NCBI GenBank assembly: GCA_949128115.1
Contig: OX421964.1
Location: 52,616,601 to 52,680,600 of the forward strand
Length of the DNA: 64,000 nt
Origin: Anaspis maculata
Lineage: Eukaryota > Arthropoda > Insecta > Coleoptera > Scraptiidae
Direction of reading: 5' to 3'
Shown: positions 46,897 to 59,300 of the stretch, one piece after another
Layout: the number at the start of each line of letters is the position of its first letter
Numbering within the stretch: the stretch's first letter is position 1
Notes under the pieces: generated by a model
What the model saw: the letters and a program-made list of their open reading frames with translations, nothing else
Database searches by the model: none
What the model was told of the DNA's origin: nothing
Made by a program: the position numbers and the translations under genes

Positions 46897-46963
46897 CTTT
46901 TACAGACCACCTCTAAAAGTCAGGGTTCCAAAATTACTGAAATAACTAACGTAAATTTGTTCA

Positions 46964-46971
46964 TATTTATA
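46964..46971 (-). promoter_or_regulatory. TATA box of cuticle gene 3 (TATAAATA)
   Basis: TATAAATA on the minus strand lies 68-75 bases before the ATG at 46896, the same geometry as in the other two cuticle genes. Confidence 0.7.
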
Positions 46972-47466
46972 GCGGACGGTGGTCAGTCAGTTCACAACAC
47001 AATTTCGGCATCCCGCGAAGACATTGACGTTATTTAATTTCAGAGAGGCCAACACTTCTCAATCCAATAATTATGTAATAAAAAGTAACATCTACACGCA
47101 TCTGATATAATTTTTGATAGAATAATTTGTTTACTAAAATCCAGCTTCTAAAGCCAATTATCTTAATTGATAGCTTTATATTTTTCTGTAGACAGCAGAC
47201 GACTTACCTTGACCGGAAATCACGTGGCTAATAATGCTCACTTCGGTGATACATGAATCAATATTCAGGTTTACAATAATTTCTACAAATATTCAGGAAT
47301 TTGTCGCTCATTTCTTAACGCTCTAAAGTTTGCCGTAAAACAACTGTTCTGTTGAGTAAGTCTTACAACAAAAACAAATATCATCATATCACTGGTTGTC
47401 ATTACCAATACTGTCTGTCCCAAAAAGTCGAAGCGTAGGTCAAATAAATCCTTCATAGGATATATT
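46972..47466. other. Intergenic DNA upstream of cuticle gene 3
   Basis: Promoter-distal sequence; nothing recognised. Confidence 0.4.
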
Positions 47467-47608
47467 AGGTGCTTTCCTTTTACAACCTAAACGAAGTATT
47501 CTGACCTAAGTTGTTAGTGGTATCTCACTTTCGCGCATGTGATTTCATGCTTTTTCTCTCTCTAACTTCGATCAGATCAGTGAGTTTTGTGGTAAAAGGA
47601 AAGCACCT
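47467..47608. mobile_element. MITE with AGGTGCTTTCCTTTTAC ends, copy 1
   Basis: AGGTGCTTTCCTTTTACAACCTAAAC at the left end and GTGGTAAAAGGAAAGCACCT at the right end are inverted repeats of about 17 bases. The interior (TCACTTTCGCGCATGTGATTTC, CTCTCTCTAACTT) is shared with copy 2 at 50260-50389. Confidence 0.8.
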
Positions 47609-47845
47609 ATTGTGTATCATGCCTGATTACCGAAGTACTACTAGGGCCAAAAAAAGTAAGACAAGATTGAAACGGAGTGTACCTTACTAGTTTCGGCCCG
47701 AAGTCAATGTGGCATGTGGCACAGAGCCTTTGTACATTCAGTTTTTTTTTTAACCGCAGTGGTGTCTACGATCGCGCGCGAAAAAAACCAGAGATGCCGA
47801 AAATACTTTCAGATCTTAGCTTCCGGACTTCTGGGCGGACTTCTA

Positions 47846-48690
47846 TACAGGGTGATTCATAAAACATGCTACCTCAATTTTTCTCGAGAACCGTTTGCGA
47901 TATCGAATTGCGGAAAAAAGCATTATATTAGGCAGATTTTTTATTTGTTCTGATTTCATATCCCAACAAAACCATGATATCAAGACTCAGTAGGTATAGA
48001 GGGAAGCTTCAAAAATTGGACCAAAAAAATTTTCTTTTGCATTATTGAGTAATACATCGTTGGAAATAAGGTCTTTGAAAGCTTGATTCACTCCTCTAAA
48101 CCGTTTTCAAATACCTTCACCGGTTGTTCCACTTTTATGACCTAATCGAAATACGATTTTTTACGTTCTAGTAAATTGTCAAACATTCTTCTATGTATAC
48201 AATTTCAATCAGCATAATTATCTGGAATTTCTTACTACAACATTCGAAGATTTCTCAGACAACGGCGTTGCTACCAACTGCCGGCGCAGACTGATCTTGC
48301 AATACAGTGGTGCACCAGCACATACCTACATCTGGTATTGTCTCACAACATTTACATCAGAGATTTGAGATATTAATCGGCACAAATGGGCCAATCCGGT
48401 GGCCAGCGCTGTCGCCCGACCTGACGACTCTCGACTTGTTTTCACGGGGCTATCTCAAGTCTTTAGTTCATGACCATCCACCCGAGCTCCAAATTTAGAG
48501 GAACTGATAGACAAAATTGAGGCGTCCTGCAGATTCCCAACTCCAGAAATGCTGCAATGCTGAAGAAAGCAACAACCCAAGCGATGACACCGCGCCATCG
48601 GGTGATATCAACAAATTATATTTAGATACAAATCGAAGGTAAAAAGTTCTTCTAACTACAAACAATGATTTTATTAATAAAAACAAAACA
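47846..48690 (+). mobile_element. Degenerate Tc1/mariner-type transposase remnant
   Basis: A region beginning TACAGGGTGATTCATAAAAC carries the catalytic end of a DDE transposase in broken frames. At 48293 LQYSGAPAHTY appears; after a frameshift GIVSQHLHQRFE, IGTNGPIRWPALSPDLTTLD and YLKSLVHDHPPE follow (48320-48490). These match the QDGAPAH...GPIxWPxRSPDLTPLD signature of IS630/Tc1/mariner transposases common in arthropods. The first aspartate is not preserved (QYS for QQD), the frame is broken and the N-terminal half is not found. It is inactive. Confidence 0.75.
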
Positions 48691-48737
48691 AAAATGTTGG
48701 GTGTTTTTCAATTAAAAAAAAGTTATTTGGCGCGGCT

Positions 48738-48812
48738 GTACTGCGAACCCACGATTTTCTGGTTGCAAGTCTTGTTAAGTTACCGCTGCGCTATCCAATG
48801 AACGCTTGACAG
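48738..48812 (-). repeat. tRNA-like sequence (SINE head or tRNA pseudogene)
   Basis: On the minus strand GGATAGCGCAGCGGTAAC resembles an A-box D arm. ACTTGCAACCAGAAAATCGTGGGTTCGCA resembles an anticodon arm followed by a B-box T arm. The T stem does not close and the acceptor stem is not matched, so a working tRNA is unlikely. It could be a tRNA-derived SINE promoter region. Confidence 0.35.
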
Positions 48813-49421
48813 TCGGGCCAGCCTCCTGGTAAGTAAGTAAGCGGCTTGTTTGGTATTTCAAATCGTGTTTTGATTATTAGAAACAAGCCAAACTATTTTA
48901 AAACCACCATTCGTTAAATGCACCATCAACCATTTCTCATACAATTCAGAATTTTGGTTGGTTTTCGTCAAAATAAGACTGGAATTGTCAATCGAAAGAA
49001 GCGATATTAGTTTCAGCTAAAATTAAGCCGAGGGGTAAACCACTGATGGAGTTTTTGTTTACCGATTTCCAATTATTTTCAAATAATTTCCAAAGATTTC
49101 CAATGATTCTCAAATGATTTCCAAATGATTTCCACATGATTTCCAATGATTTCCATTGAAGTATACACCAGATTTACTAGGAGGTTTACCCCTCGAATGA
49201 AGCCAACGAAGGGTATCTTGCGACGTCATGCATTATACTGAATGAGGCAACCTACAGATAACGTCGACCAGCCTTGCTCTGAACCGACTTGTAAATAGAC
49301 ACACCTTTTTTTGCCTCGATGCGCCGCTGGAACAAGTCCACTCTGATTACTCTGAACTCACCTTTAGGCAATATTACGGAAGGCGCTCTTGCTCACGTGT
49401 GGGATGGCTGTGGTTGGTAAT
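48813..49421. other. Intergenic DNA, nothing recognised
   Basis: Contains a short AATGATTTCC-type irregular tandem run at about 49065-49160 (CAATGATTTCC, CAAATGATTTCC, CACATGATTTCC). Otherwise nothing was seen. Confidence 0.45.
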
Positions 49422-49873
49422 GGGTGCTTTCCACCTAGCTCAAAGTTTGGTACACCTGCCATTTGCGCACGTGCGGGTTCCAAACGGTGCTTTCCATCTA
49501 CGTGTTCTTACCTGGTTTCGTGCCGTCCCGTGGATCACCTAAAATTTTGTGCCATCGGAAGGCACACAGGAACCGGATGCGCAAAATGACGTACCGTCAG
49601 CTGTTATCCAGCGCTCTGTTGTCATATATGTCTCTTTCTGTGTCGTTTCATCCATGCATCCATGTTTTATTTCATTTCTCTGCAGGGATTACGTACGATC
49701 GATTACGATTTACGCTGCCATTTCTTCATTTCTGAGTTACATAATGTTATCTGTCTCCTCCAGACCAGAGATGTCGCATCGGTCAACGATGCCGGTGCTT
49801 TCCATCTAGGTGTACCAAATCGTGGAACATGTTCCGTCTGGTGGTATTTGTACCGTCTAGGTGGAAAGCACCC
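49422..49873. mobile_element. Inverted-repeat element with GGGTGCTTTCCACCTAG ends (452 bases)
   Basis: GGGTGCTTTCCACCTAG at the left is exactly mirrored by CTAGGTGGAAAGCACCC at the right. Its ends resemble the MITE family at 47467 and 50260 (GGTGCTTTCC). Two internal copies of GGTGCTTTCCATCTA (about 49487 and 49795) suggest internal duplication. No transposase is visible. Confidence 0.7.
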
Positions 49874-50259
49874 AATGTCCCTGGAGATGCCTGATGGAAT
49901 GCAGCTGGCAAGCTGTGGACAATAATGCCTTCTCTAATTCAACAAGGCGATCTTTTTTCAAATATTTTATTGCACTTGGCACCATATTCACAGCACATAC
50001 ACTAAATTTCGCAAATAACGGTTACACATGAACAACTACTCGTCTATATCAGAAGAAAACGTGCTGGAAGGCTGCGAACAAGTACACCTCGACTTTTTAC
50101 TTTCTCTCTGCAATGTCATTATTTATAAGTATAGTGTGTTCAACTGTTCAACCCTAATGTGATTCTATAGCTGACATTTGGAAAGTTAGAAAGTTAGAGA
50201 AATTTAGGGCTCGCTAGAACTACACCAGGGTTGAACGCACAATACATCCAAACATATTC

Positions 50260-50389
50260 AGGTGCTTTCCTTTTACAACCTAAACCAAGTATTCTGACCG
50301 GTATCTCACTTTCGCGCATGTGATTTCTCGCTTTTTCTCTCTCTAACTTGGATCAGATCAGTGAGTTTTGTGGTAAAAGAAAAACACCT
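50260..50389. mobile_element. MITE with AGGTGCTTTCCTTTTAC ends, copy 2
   Basis: Nearly the same as 47467-47608 but lacking about 11 internal bases (CTAAGTTGTTA region). It ends directly beside the last exon of the coiled-coil gene, possibly in its 3' UTR. Confidence 0.8.
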
Positions 50390-50394
50390 ATTAT

Positions 50395-53300
50395 TTAACA
50401 GAAACTTACTCTTAAATCAATTTCTGTACGGAAATGGGGTATGGGGCCCCTTTGGCTGCCATCTCTAGTTACTTTTGCACAAAGACATGGCTTAGAGGTG
50501 CTATCGCCGTAGGCAGGACTGGCAGTGCGAAACATATCTTTTTCTAAATTCTTCAGCGTCGTGCTGCAAAAGCAATGCAAATGATGGTTAGAAGTGTAGC
50601 AGAGCCTCAAGAAACAATTGTGATTAAACGTACTTGAGTTGATGCAATTTCTTTTTATCAGTAATGTTCTCTTGTTTCACCAAGTTGATTTCCGTCATCA
50701 TGTTCTCAACAGTCTTCGACTGGTTCGTGTATCTGTTCGTCAAGTCGCTATTTTTTTGTCTTTCACGTTCCAGTTCACGTTTGAATCTGTCCACCGTAGT
50801 TTGCAACATATCAACTGGATTACAAAAATTAGTTTTGGAAAAATCAAAAGACTAAACAATCACACACCCTTCTGTTTTGTCTGCAACTGTTTCGACAAAA
50901 GTTTATTTTCCAGTTCCGCAATCTTTTTGATGCTCTTCATTTTGTCTCCGTTGTCCTTGCCTTCGTTATAGGACCGCAAGCGCTATAATAGCAAACAGAA
51001 TATATTACCTTTATTGGAAAAACTGCAAGGGATCGGTGTGGCATCATGAGGAAGTGTGGCATTTTTTTTTGTCGTGAAGAAAGCTGAACGCACCTCAGGA
51101 CCGGAAGATTTTCTCTTGCAAGTGCACACTAGCGGTGTCGGCTCTGATTCTACTATTCTGGTGCTTTCGAATATTGGTGAATCTTCTTCTATCGGTGAAC
51201 GGAACATTGGTGAACTTTTTACGGCTGATCGATCCAGCACTTGCGTTGATTGAGTAGGAGATCTCTGCATCCAAGTTGGTGGAGGTATTGATGATGGACG
51301 ACATCTGACTTCTTGATACGAAGGCATTGTTGGAATGGGCAATATAGTCGGCAGCCTGCCACACGGGCACACTTCAGGAGTTACTATCAGTATTGACTTC
51401 CTTGAGGGCTAAAACGAACATGAGATATCAGTGATATCGTACTGCCAAGGAATAGGTGGGCCTTTCATTTGAAATAAAATAGTCTCATTTGGAATTCACA
51501 CTCATTTTTTTCCGGAAACTTGCTGCTTTGCAATCGCATCTGTCTTGAGAACATCCCTCCCATGGCTTAAAAACATACCTACCATAATTATGAAAACTTC
51601 ATGCGCTCCCGAACTAGGAACTATTTTATAGTGCACTTTACTATGCCAATGGTACAAAGAAGGTCTGTGGATCAGGTACTCACCTCTTTAATAACAGGTT
51701 TCTCATCGTCCTCCGTTACTATTGGAGGTTTGACCACAGAAATCTTCACCGGCTCCTCTTCCTGAATAACTGGCGGAGATGGACTTTTCTTGATCACAAC
51801 TTTATTCGTTATCGAAGGAGGTTTGGCTAGATTATCGCCTTGGTTGGACTCTACCCTGATTAAAGCAAGATCCTGGTCGTGTTGTTCTTCAAGTTGTTTT
51901 GTTATATCTTCTTGTGATTTTTGCAGTCTTTCTATTGAAGCTTTGTTTTGGGCAAGAATGGTTTTCTTTTCCTGTTCACACTGTTCCTTCATGGTAGCAA
52001 TGGTCTGCTCACATTGCGCCTTTTGCGCAGCCAGCTTGTCTTCCAGTTCCTTAAGGCGGTCTTCGCAATCTTTTTCTTTCTGTATTCGACTCGGTCTAGG
52101 TGTTTGACTCGGTCTATTTTTTACAGGTGACGCAGGCCGTTTTTCAGGTTCCTTTTTTTTGACTGGTGAAGGAGGCCGTTTTGGTTCAACTTTTTTAACC
52201 GGAGAAAGTGGGCGTTGTGGTTCAACTTTTTTAACCGGAGAAAGTGGACGCTGCGGTTCGACTTTCTTGACTGGAGAAGGTGGTCGTGTAGGTGGTTTCA
52301 CAGGTTCCACAGGTTTATGTGCAGCTGCAGCGGCTGTAACACCATATACATTGGCATTGATATCGTGCCTGAGGGGATATTCAAGTAAACAAAAAATTGG
52401 TTTGCGATAATGATAACAGGTTTTCTCTGAAAAAGTTGGGTAAGTTTAAAAACCGGTTGTGTCACCCCAAAACTTTTCGGGCAAGTAGAAAGGAACGGGT
52501 GGAAATTTTTGTTCGAGACGTCCTTTCGGGTGGTAAGTTGGTATTTGAGAGAAATATTGAAACTCATTTGAAGCATCTTCATAATAATTGCACAAAAAAT
52601 TGGAAAATGTTCCAGGGAAAATTTGAATTTCCCGGAAAAACCTCAAAGCCTTTCTCAAATCATCCATTGTAGAAATCGTCAAGAAATCGAATTGAGACTT
52701 CATTTGGAAAAGAAATTGTTAGAAAATGGCAGAAAATCAGTCAAGTCAACAGTTAACTGAAATATTTTGAATTAACAAAACTAGAAGGGTTCAAAGGGCC
52801 AGGCCTTCCCTTATTAACCCTTGATAACGCCAAAAATTAAGGTCGTAGAATTTTTTTAACATTTGTTTGGAATTCCCTAAAGAGTCCCTTACGACGTACT
52901 GGAGAGCTTTTCCGCTATTTTCTGGACACCCTGTATAAGTTGCAGAATGTCCGTATGCATTTAAAATAGTAATTTTTAGAACCCCCTTCCAAATCAATGA
53001 GGCATAGAGTGGTGTGCCACCCAGTATTTTCATACAGGGTGATTCAAAAGTGTCGGATCATCTTGAAGGTGCTTAATATGAAAGTGTAGTAGAGTGCTAA
53101 AAAGTTGTTGAAAAAATTCTACGCCTTTTAATTTTGAAGTTACGGAGGGACAAAAGTTGGTTCTTCGATCGCTTCTATTTTCGTTGTTTTAATAGATTTT
53201 AGTAAACTAAACTGCTCAACAACTGGAATGACGGTATCGAAAATTTTGTCCTTTTTCAAAATGACGTAACTTTGGATTGACACAACCGATTTAGAATTTT

Positions 53301-56300
53301 TTTCGACAGTTCTTCAGATTCATCTTTTGGCAATCCATCCCATTGACGAGATTAGGTTTCTGATTTCAATTACTTTTTTTACAGGGTGGAATGTAAAACA
53401 TTGCAAAACTGTGCTAAGTTCGACCGATCCCCATTTCTGTGAAAAAATTTGTTTTCGATTTCTAATGAATTATTCATGGAGCCTGATGTCTAATCTCGAA
53501 ACGGTTTTTGAATTTTCCAGATCAGAAGTCCAACAATGACGATATGATTTTTTTACTTTCCCGACCCACCACCCAACGAGGAGGTATTGTGAAAGCACTA
53601 AAAATTGTTCCCGAGATTTCGACGGATATATCCGTTTTGAGGTCCCCTATGACGATTAAGACAATTTCCAACGTGTAGATCCATCTTCAAAATCGACAGG
53701 GTTTAGGTTTTCCGACGGTAGTTTTTTCAAAATGGAATTTGCACATTCCGTGAGTTTGAATAAACTGCAGTGTAAACTTCGACATGCGATGAGCCCCACG
53801 AAATATCCATTTTAGGTGTAGACATGCTGGGAATGAAAGTTTGAGAAAAGATTGAAATTAATTTTTAGAGGAAAAATTTTCGAAATCGGACCCAGTTTCC
53901 GAGTTTTCCTCTCTGGAAAAACTACAAATTTTCTAACTTTTTATCTCGAGAACAGATTTTGGTGGGTCAGGAGAGTAAAAAAATCATATCGTCATTGTTG
54001 GACATCCGATCTTGAAAATTCAAAAACCATTTCGAGATTAGACATCAGGCTTCATGAATAATTCATTAGAATTCGAAAAAAAAAAATTCACAGAAACGGT
54101 GATCGGTGGAATTTTGCAATGTTTCACATTCCACCCTGTAAAAAAAGAAATTGGAATTGGAAACAACATCTCGTCAATGGGATGGATTGCTGAAAAATAG
54201 ATTTAAAAAACTGTGAAAACAAATTCAAAATCGGTTGTGTCAATCCAAAGTTACGTCATTTTGAAAAAGAACAAAATTTTCGATACCGTCACTCCAGTTG
54301 TTGAGCAGTTTATTCATGGAAAAATAATGAGTACAAAAAATCAACCTCTGAATCTGTATTGAATTTCTGTTTTCTATCCAGGGTGAGTCATAAACTACAA
54401 AAATCCAGTTTTCGTAGAAAACCAGAAGCAAAGAAATTCTACTATTACCTACAATGGATTGTGTTTTATTGTGCTATACATAGGTTATGGGGCCACTGTG
54501 ACTGTTTCTAAGCACTTTCAGAGAAAAATTATTTTTAGGATTCATGACTCACCCTGTACCTAAGTATACAAAACAGAAATTCATTACAGATTCAGAGGTT
54601 GATTTTTGTACTCATTGTTTTTCTATAAACAGTTAACTGAAATCTTTTGAAACGACAATAGAAGCGATCGAAGGACCAACTTTTGTCCCTCCATAACTTC
54701 AAAATTAGAAGACATAGAATTTTTCTACCATCTTTCCAGAACTCACCAGTGGCGGACTAAGGAAATTGGGGGCCCTGGGCGGAATTGTGAGATGGGGCCC
54801 CTAAGGAGTGAAAGTTGAGAATATGAAGTAGGGCCGGCAGACTTTTTGGCCTGCCCTGCCCTGCCGTGATTAAGCAAAAGCCTAAGAAAGAGAAAAAGAG
54901 CTGTCAATTTGACTACAAATCACAGTGGCGTAGTCAGAGCTTGAGGGTAAAGGCAACGACGAAGGTGCCAGTCGACGAGAGGTAGCGCCGCAGACGAAAT
55001 TTTTTGCGCATAATAATAATAATGCTGATGATAATCGGTATATTTCATGCATTCTGCGATTTCGGTTTTTGACGTTTTTACCAAAATTACTTGATAATCA
55101 AACTTTCTCTCCTGAAAAATTTCGCGCTTCTTGAAAATTTTCGCCAGAAATTTTTTCTCTATCGGTTTAGTGTGGGATGAAGTGCGTGGGCGCTTGGGAG
55201 GTATGGTCAGTGTGGTCATTCCCCCACTCTCGCCCCCCTTGGCTATGCCACTGACCACCAGCACCTACAAGAGAATTTTTTGGTTCCAGCTTTAGATGTT
55301 GAATTGGATTTGGACTGTTGACTCAATGCTAAAACCTACTCGTATATACAATTATACAAAATCAGAAAAATATTAATCTCTACTACCTGCAGGGCACAGG
55401 AAAGATAATTTTGTTGTTTTGTCTCTCCCCTGATGAAAAATGAAAGAAAAAAACAAAATTCCAAAGGCTTGAGGCCCCTGTCACTATGACATCCGGGGCC
55501 GGGGCCCCTGAAGCCTAAAGTGAAAATAAACTGCTCACAAATTGAAGTGAATATTTTTAAAAAAAGGTTTTTTAAAAAAAGCCAGAAAATTCTTGAAAAT
55601 CACTCGATTGTGAAACCGTTTGCACTGTTATAAAGAAAAATGTCAATATTTTCAAGAACTACTGAAGTCCCCCACAAAAATCACATGGATATGTCTAATA
55701 CAGGGTGATGAAAAAAGTCGTTCAGTTTTGCTCTTTTTTAATCTCATGCAGAAGATTGTTCATCCACCCTGTACACCTATATTTACTTGGATCTTATAGT
55801 CTGTAGCTTATGTAACTCGTTGGTGTTTTTTTTTTGCTTTCCGTTGCGTGCTTACCGAAATATAGCTTTTTTACTTTCCAAAGTCATTTTCTCGATGAAT
55901 AAATCCGGGGGGCTACTGGATTTTTTGGTACTTACAAAATAATGCCACTTGGTACTTTTAGAACGATTTTTTGAGCAGATTTCAAATGGAAGACTACATA
56001 AAGATATACAGGGTGTCGCATGAACAAAGAAATTTGTTTCTGGCACCTTATTACAGGTTGTAGAAAATTTCACTTCTCAATTTTACAATTTTATGTCTAT
56101 TTTTTTTTTATAACAAGAAGAGATCTCCCATTACTGAAATTATTCCCGGGCTACCTTCTCCATGTGTGATTCGGGCACTGCCAGTGGCCTGGAGTCGTCT
56201 CTTTGCCCACCGATGACACTTTGTGATACGTTCACCAAACTGGCAATCTTTCTTTGCCTTGTACCATTCCGCAAGATATTTGCCACGATACCGAACTTAC

Positions 56301-59300
56301 CTGGAGTTGATCTTTGCAACGGCATTTTGATACTGATTATTTCGAAATGAAATGAATCTCATAAATGATTTTTTTTGCGACACCCTGTATACATCAGATG
56401 GTTGAGACGCCATACCTCCGTTAATTTTGAAATCTGCGCAAAAAATCGTTCTAAAAGTACCAAGTGGCATTACTTAAAAGAAGAATCCAGTAGCGCCCGG
56501 ATTTAGTAGATTCATCGATAAAACGACTTTGGAAAGTGAAAAGGCTATATTTCGGTAAGTACGCAACGGAAAGCGAAAAACTAAAAACTGACGAGTTACA
56601 TAACCTACAGATTATAGGATCCAAGTAAATATAGGTGTACAGGGTGGATGAACAATCTCCTGCACGAGAGTAAAGAAGAACAAAACTGAACGACTTTTTT
56701 TATCACCCTGTATTAGACATATCCATGTGATTTTTGTGGAGGACTTCAGTAGTTCTTGGAAATATTGACATTTTTCTTCAAAACAGTGCAAGCGGTTTCA
56801 CAATCGAGTGATTTTCAAGAATTTTCTGGCGATTTCAAAAAATCCTTATTTTTTAAATATCCACTTCAATTTGTGAGCAGTTTAGTTCTTAGAGATTCCG
56901 TGATATAGACACACCTCTATTGCCGGTGTGTAGGCCTCCCAAACCTGTTGTTATGGGGCCTGCCAAGGTTACTTCAAAATTAAAAAAAAAAAAACGTTAC
57001 TCATTTAAGTACTATTAAAAAGAAATGACCATTGAGGGGGAAAATTTAAATTTCTGGATATTATCCCAATTTTTTTTGCGGTATTTTTTACAAACAAGAG
57101 GAATTGGAGGCCCCATCAGATGATTGAGGCCCCGAGGCCCGGGGCGGACCGCCCCCGCCGCTCCCCCTTAGTCCGCCACTGGAACTCACTAACACCTCCA
57201 TATTGTGCACCCTCAAGATGGCCGACACTTTGGGATCACCCTATATGTTATTCATGAGGTCTTATAAGACTCGTATCTCAACTTTATGGGAATTTGTTTT
57301 GGGTTAAATCCTAATTTTTGTTTGCTACCAGGTGTACCAACATTTCCAGAAAACCCAATACTACGCCGGGCGAAAACTACGACTGCGTTTTTCCGCCCAA
57401 AAAGATTCACAAGTCGCTGCTATTTTTCGTAAAACTTGATTTACTAAAGACCCTAACCACATATGATCAAATATCGACCATCTCAAAAATGTTTTGCATA
57501 ATCGCGGTTTTGTCATTAGACCGACGATGTGTACTGACATAAAACCCTTCGGTTCGAGTTTGGTTGCAATGGTTCGAGTTTGGCTGCAATGATTCGAGTT
57601 TGGTTGCAATGTTACCCCCTCCCTCCCCCGTTAACAAAACGTTACTCACCTGCTTCGGCTTCTTTCTGCTTCCTCAAGTTTTCATTTTCTTCCCTGCATT
57701 TCTTGAGTTGATCTTCCAAATTACGCGTTCGTTGCTCCTCGCTGTCCAAACGCTTCGTTAAACTATTGATGATATCGTTAAGGTCCGGCGGTTTCGGAAC
57801 GCCTGCCGCAGCTGCGTTTTCTTTGCACGCTTTCAGCTGCGCTTCGAGGTCATCAATCAATGACTTGAGCTTGTCGACTTCTTTCTGCTTCTCTTCGAGC
57901 TCTTGCCGACCGCTATCATCTGTGGCCACCGGCTGTTGCATTTTATCCAACATGTCGCCGATTTCCTTTTTCTGCGCGGCAATTTGTCTGAGCAGCTCTT
58001 CACGTTCTTTGGCAAACCTGTCCGCCTCCGAGGCGGACAACCTGTCTGCATCTGCGGCGGAAGCGGCGGCCGCCAATTGCTGCTTCAACCTGTTCAATTC
58101 GTCTTTCAAATTCTTCATTTCGTCATCGTTGGCGTCTCGCGTAGAACTGATTTCACTTTCTTTTCTTTCCAAATCTTCATTCAGTTTACTGATCTCACGG
58201 TTCAGTCTGTCACTTTCGGCTTTCAGGCGTTCTAATTCATCTTTCATTGCATCATACTCAGCTTTCAACTTGTCATATTCGCTAGTGAGTTTGGCAAGCT
58301 CATCTTTTAGTCGCGCTATTTCTTGATCGGCCATGGTGTTATCAACAGTAACCACCTGTTCTTTTATCAGCTCTTCGGCTACTTCTCTTAGCTTCATTTC
58401 GTTTTCAAGCTCGCGTTGGAGATCAGCCAATCTCTTGCGTAAAGCGTCATTATCTGCTTCCAATTTGGTCAGTTGATCTTTAGCCAGATCTTGCAGCTTG
58501 GAAGAGTTTTGGCGCAGGATTTTGTTCTCGTCGGCGGCTGACATGGCGTCAGCAAGTTCCGCTTTGAGTTTGCTAGCCTCCTGTTTACAGTTGGCCAATT
58601 CGCCTTCGAGCTCAAGTATGCGGTGTCTCAGAGAAGCGATCAGATCACTCTGATCTCCACTTGCAGCCAATCTGTGTGCTTCTTCCAGTTCGCTTTCAAG
58701 CTGCTGAATTCTTTTCAAAAGTTCATCATAATCTTTAATCGAAGTAGACGACGGTGGTGGTGTCGGTGGAGGTATTGTGGGTCCCTTCATCTTGCATGTA
58801 TTGAGCCTTTCAGTTAAACATTCCATGGCTTTATTAGCATGCCTCAACATCTTATGCACGTGTTCATCGCCCATGTTGGCCAAAACAGTATTTAAACGAC
58901 AATTCTCAATTTTTAACTCGTCAATTTCCGCTTGCATCTGACACGTGCATTTCACCTTTTTCTTCTTGCATTCCGCCAGCTGCTGTTCGAGTTCAGCAAT
59001 TCTATTCCTCAAATTCGTCGTTTCAACGGAAACGTTTTCGATTGAGCTGCGTAGCTGATCTTGAACAACAGCCAATTTCTGTTCCGATGAAGATATGAGA
59101 TCATCCTTATTCTGCAGGCACGTTCGCATGTTCACCACTTTCGTTTTCATCTCGTCCTTGAAAAAATGATAATTATTATATTCTCAGGAGGCTTTCCGAG
59201 GTACTCACCTTTATTCATTTAATAACACAGTTAAAATTAAAAAATTGCCACACTTCCGATCAATCTACGAGAGTTTGGTATGATATAAAAATTACCTGAC

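Larger units (their letters stand above)
54747..57181. mobile_element. hAT-like non-autonomous element with exact 8-base target duplication
   Basis: The ends CAGTGGCGGACTAAGG and CC(C)TTAGTCCGCCACTG are inverted repeats. GAACTCAC occurs immediately outside both ends (54739-54746 and 57182-57189), an exact 8-base target duplication typical of the hAT superfamily, as are CAGTG-type ends. Extra GC-rich subterminal arms follow (GGGGGCCCTGGGCGG; GGGGCGGACCGCCCCC). No hAT transposase was seen inside. It is filled with further inserted elements. Confidence 0.8.
53032..57245. repeat. Outer foldback element, split by a hAT-like insertion
   Basis: ACAGGGTGATTCAAAAGTGTCGG at the left pairs with CCGACACTTTGGGATCACCCT at the right. 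Inner arms also pair: CAACAATGACGATATGATTTTTTTAC near 53531 with its complement near 53985, and GGACAAAAGTTGGTTCTTCGATCGCTTCTATT with its complement near 54670. Without the 2.4 kb insertion at 54747-57181 the element would be about 1.8 kb. Confidence 0.75.

Noticed and set aside
52159..52410. Plus-strand frame with TFLTGESGRCGS repeats
   Set aside because: Antisense of the SPVKK coding repeat; the minus frame has the coherent protein and splice sites.
57766..58326. Long plus-strand open frame rich in Ser and Phe
   Set aside because: It is the antisense shadow of the coiled-coil exon 59156-57650; the low-complexity composition follows from the heptad codons.
57642..59150. Coiled-coil exon as muscle myosin rod or tropomyosin
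   Set aside because: It lacks the 28-residue rod periodicity I would expect, and it has cysteine clusters and a proline hinge that those proteins do not have.
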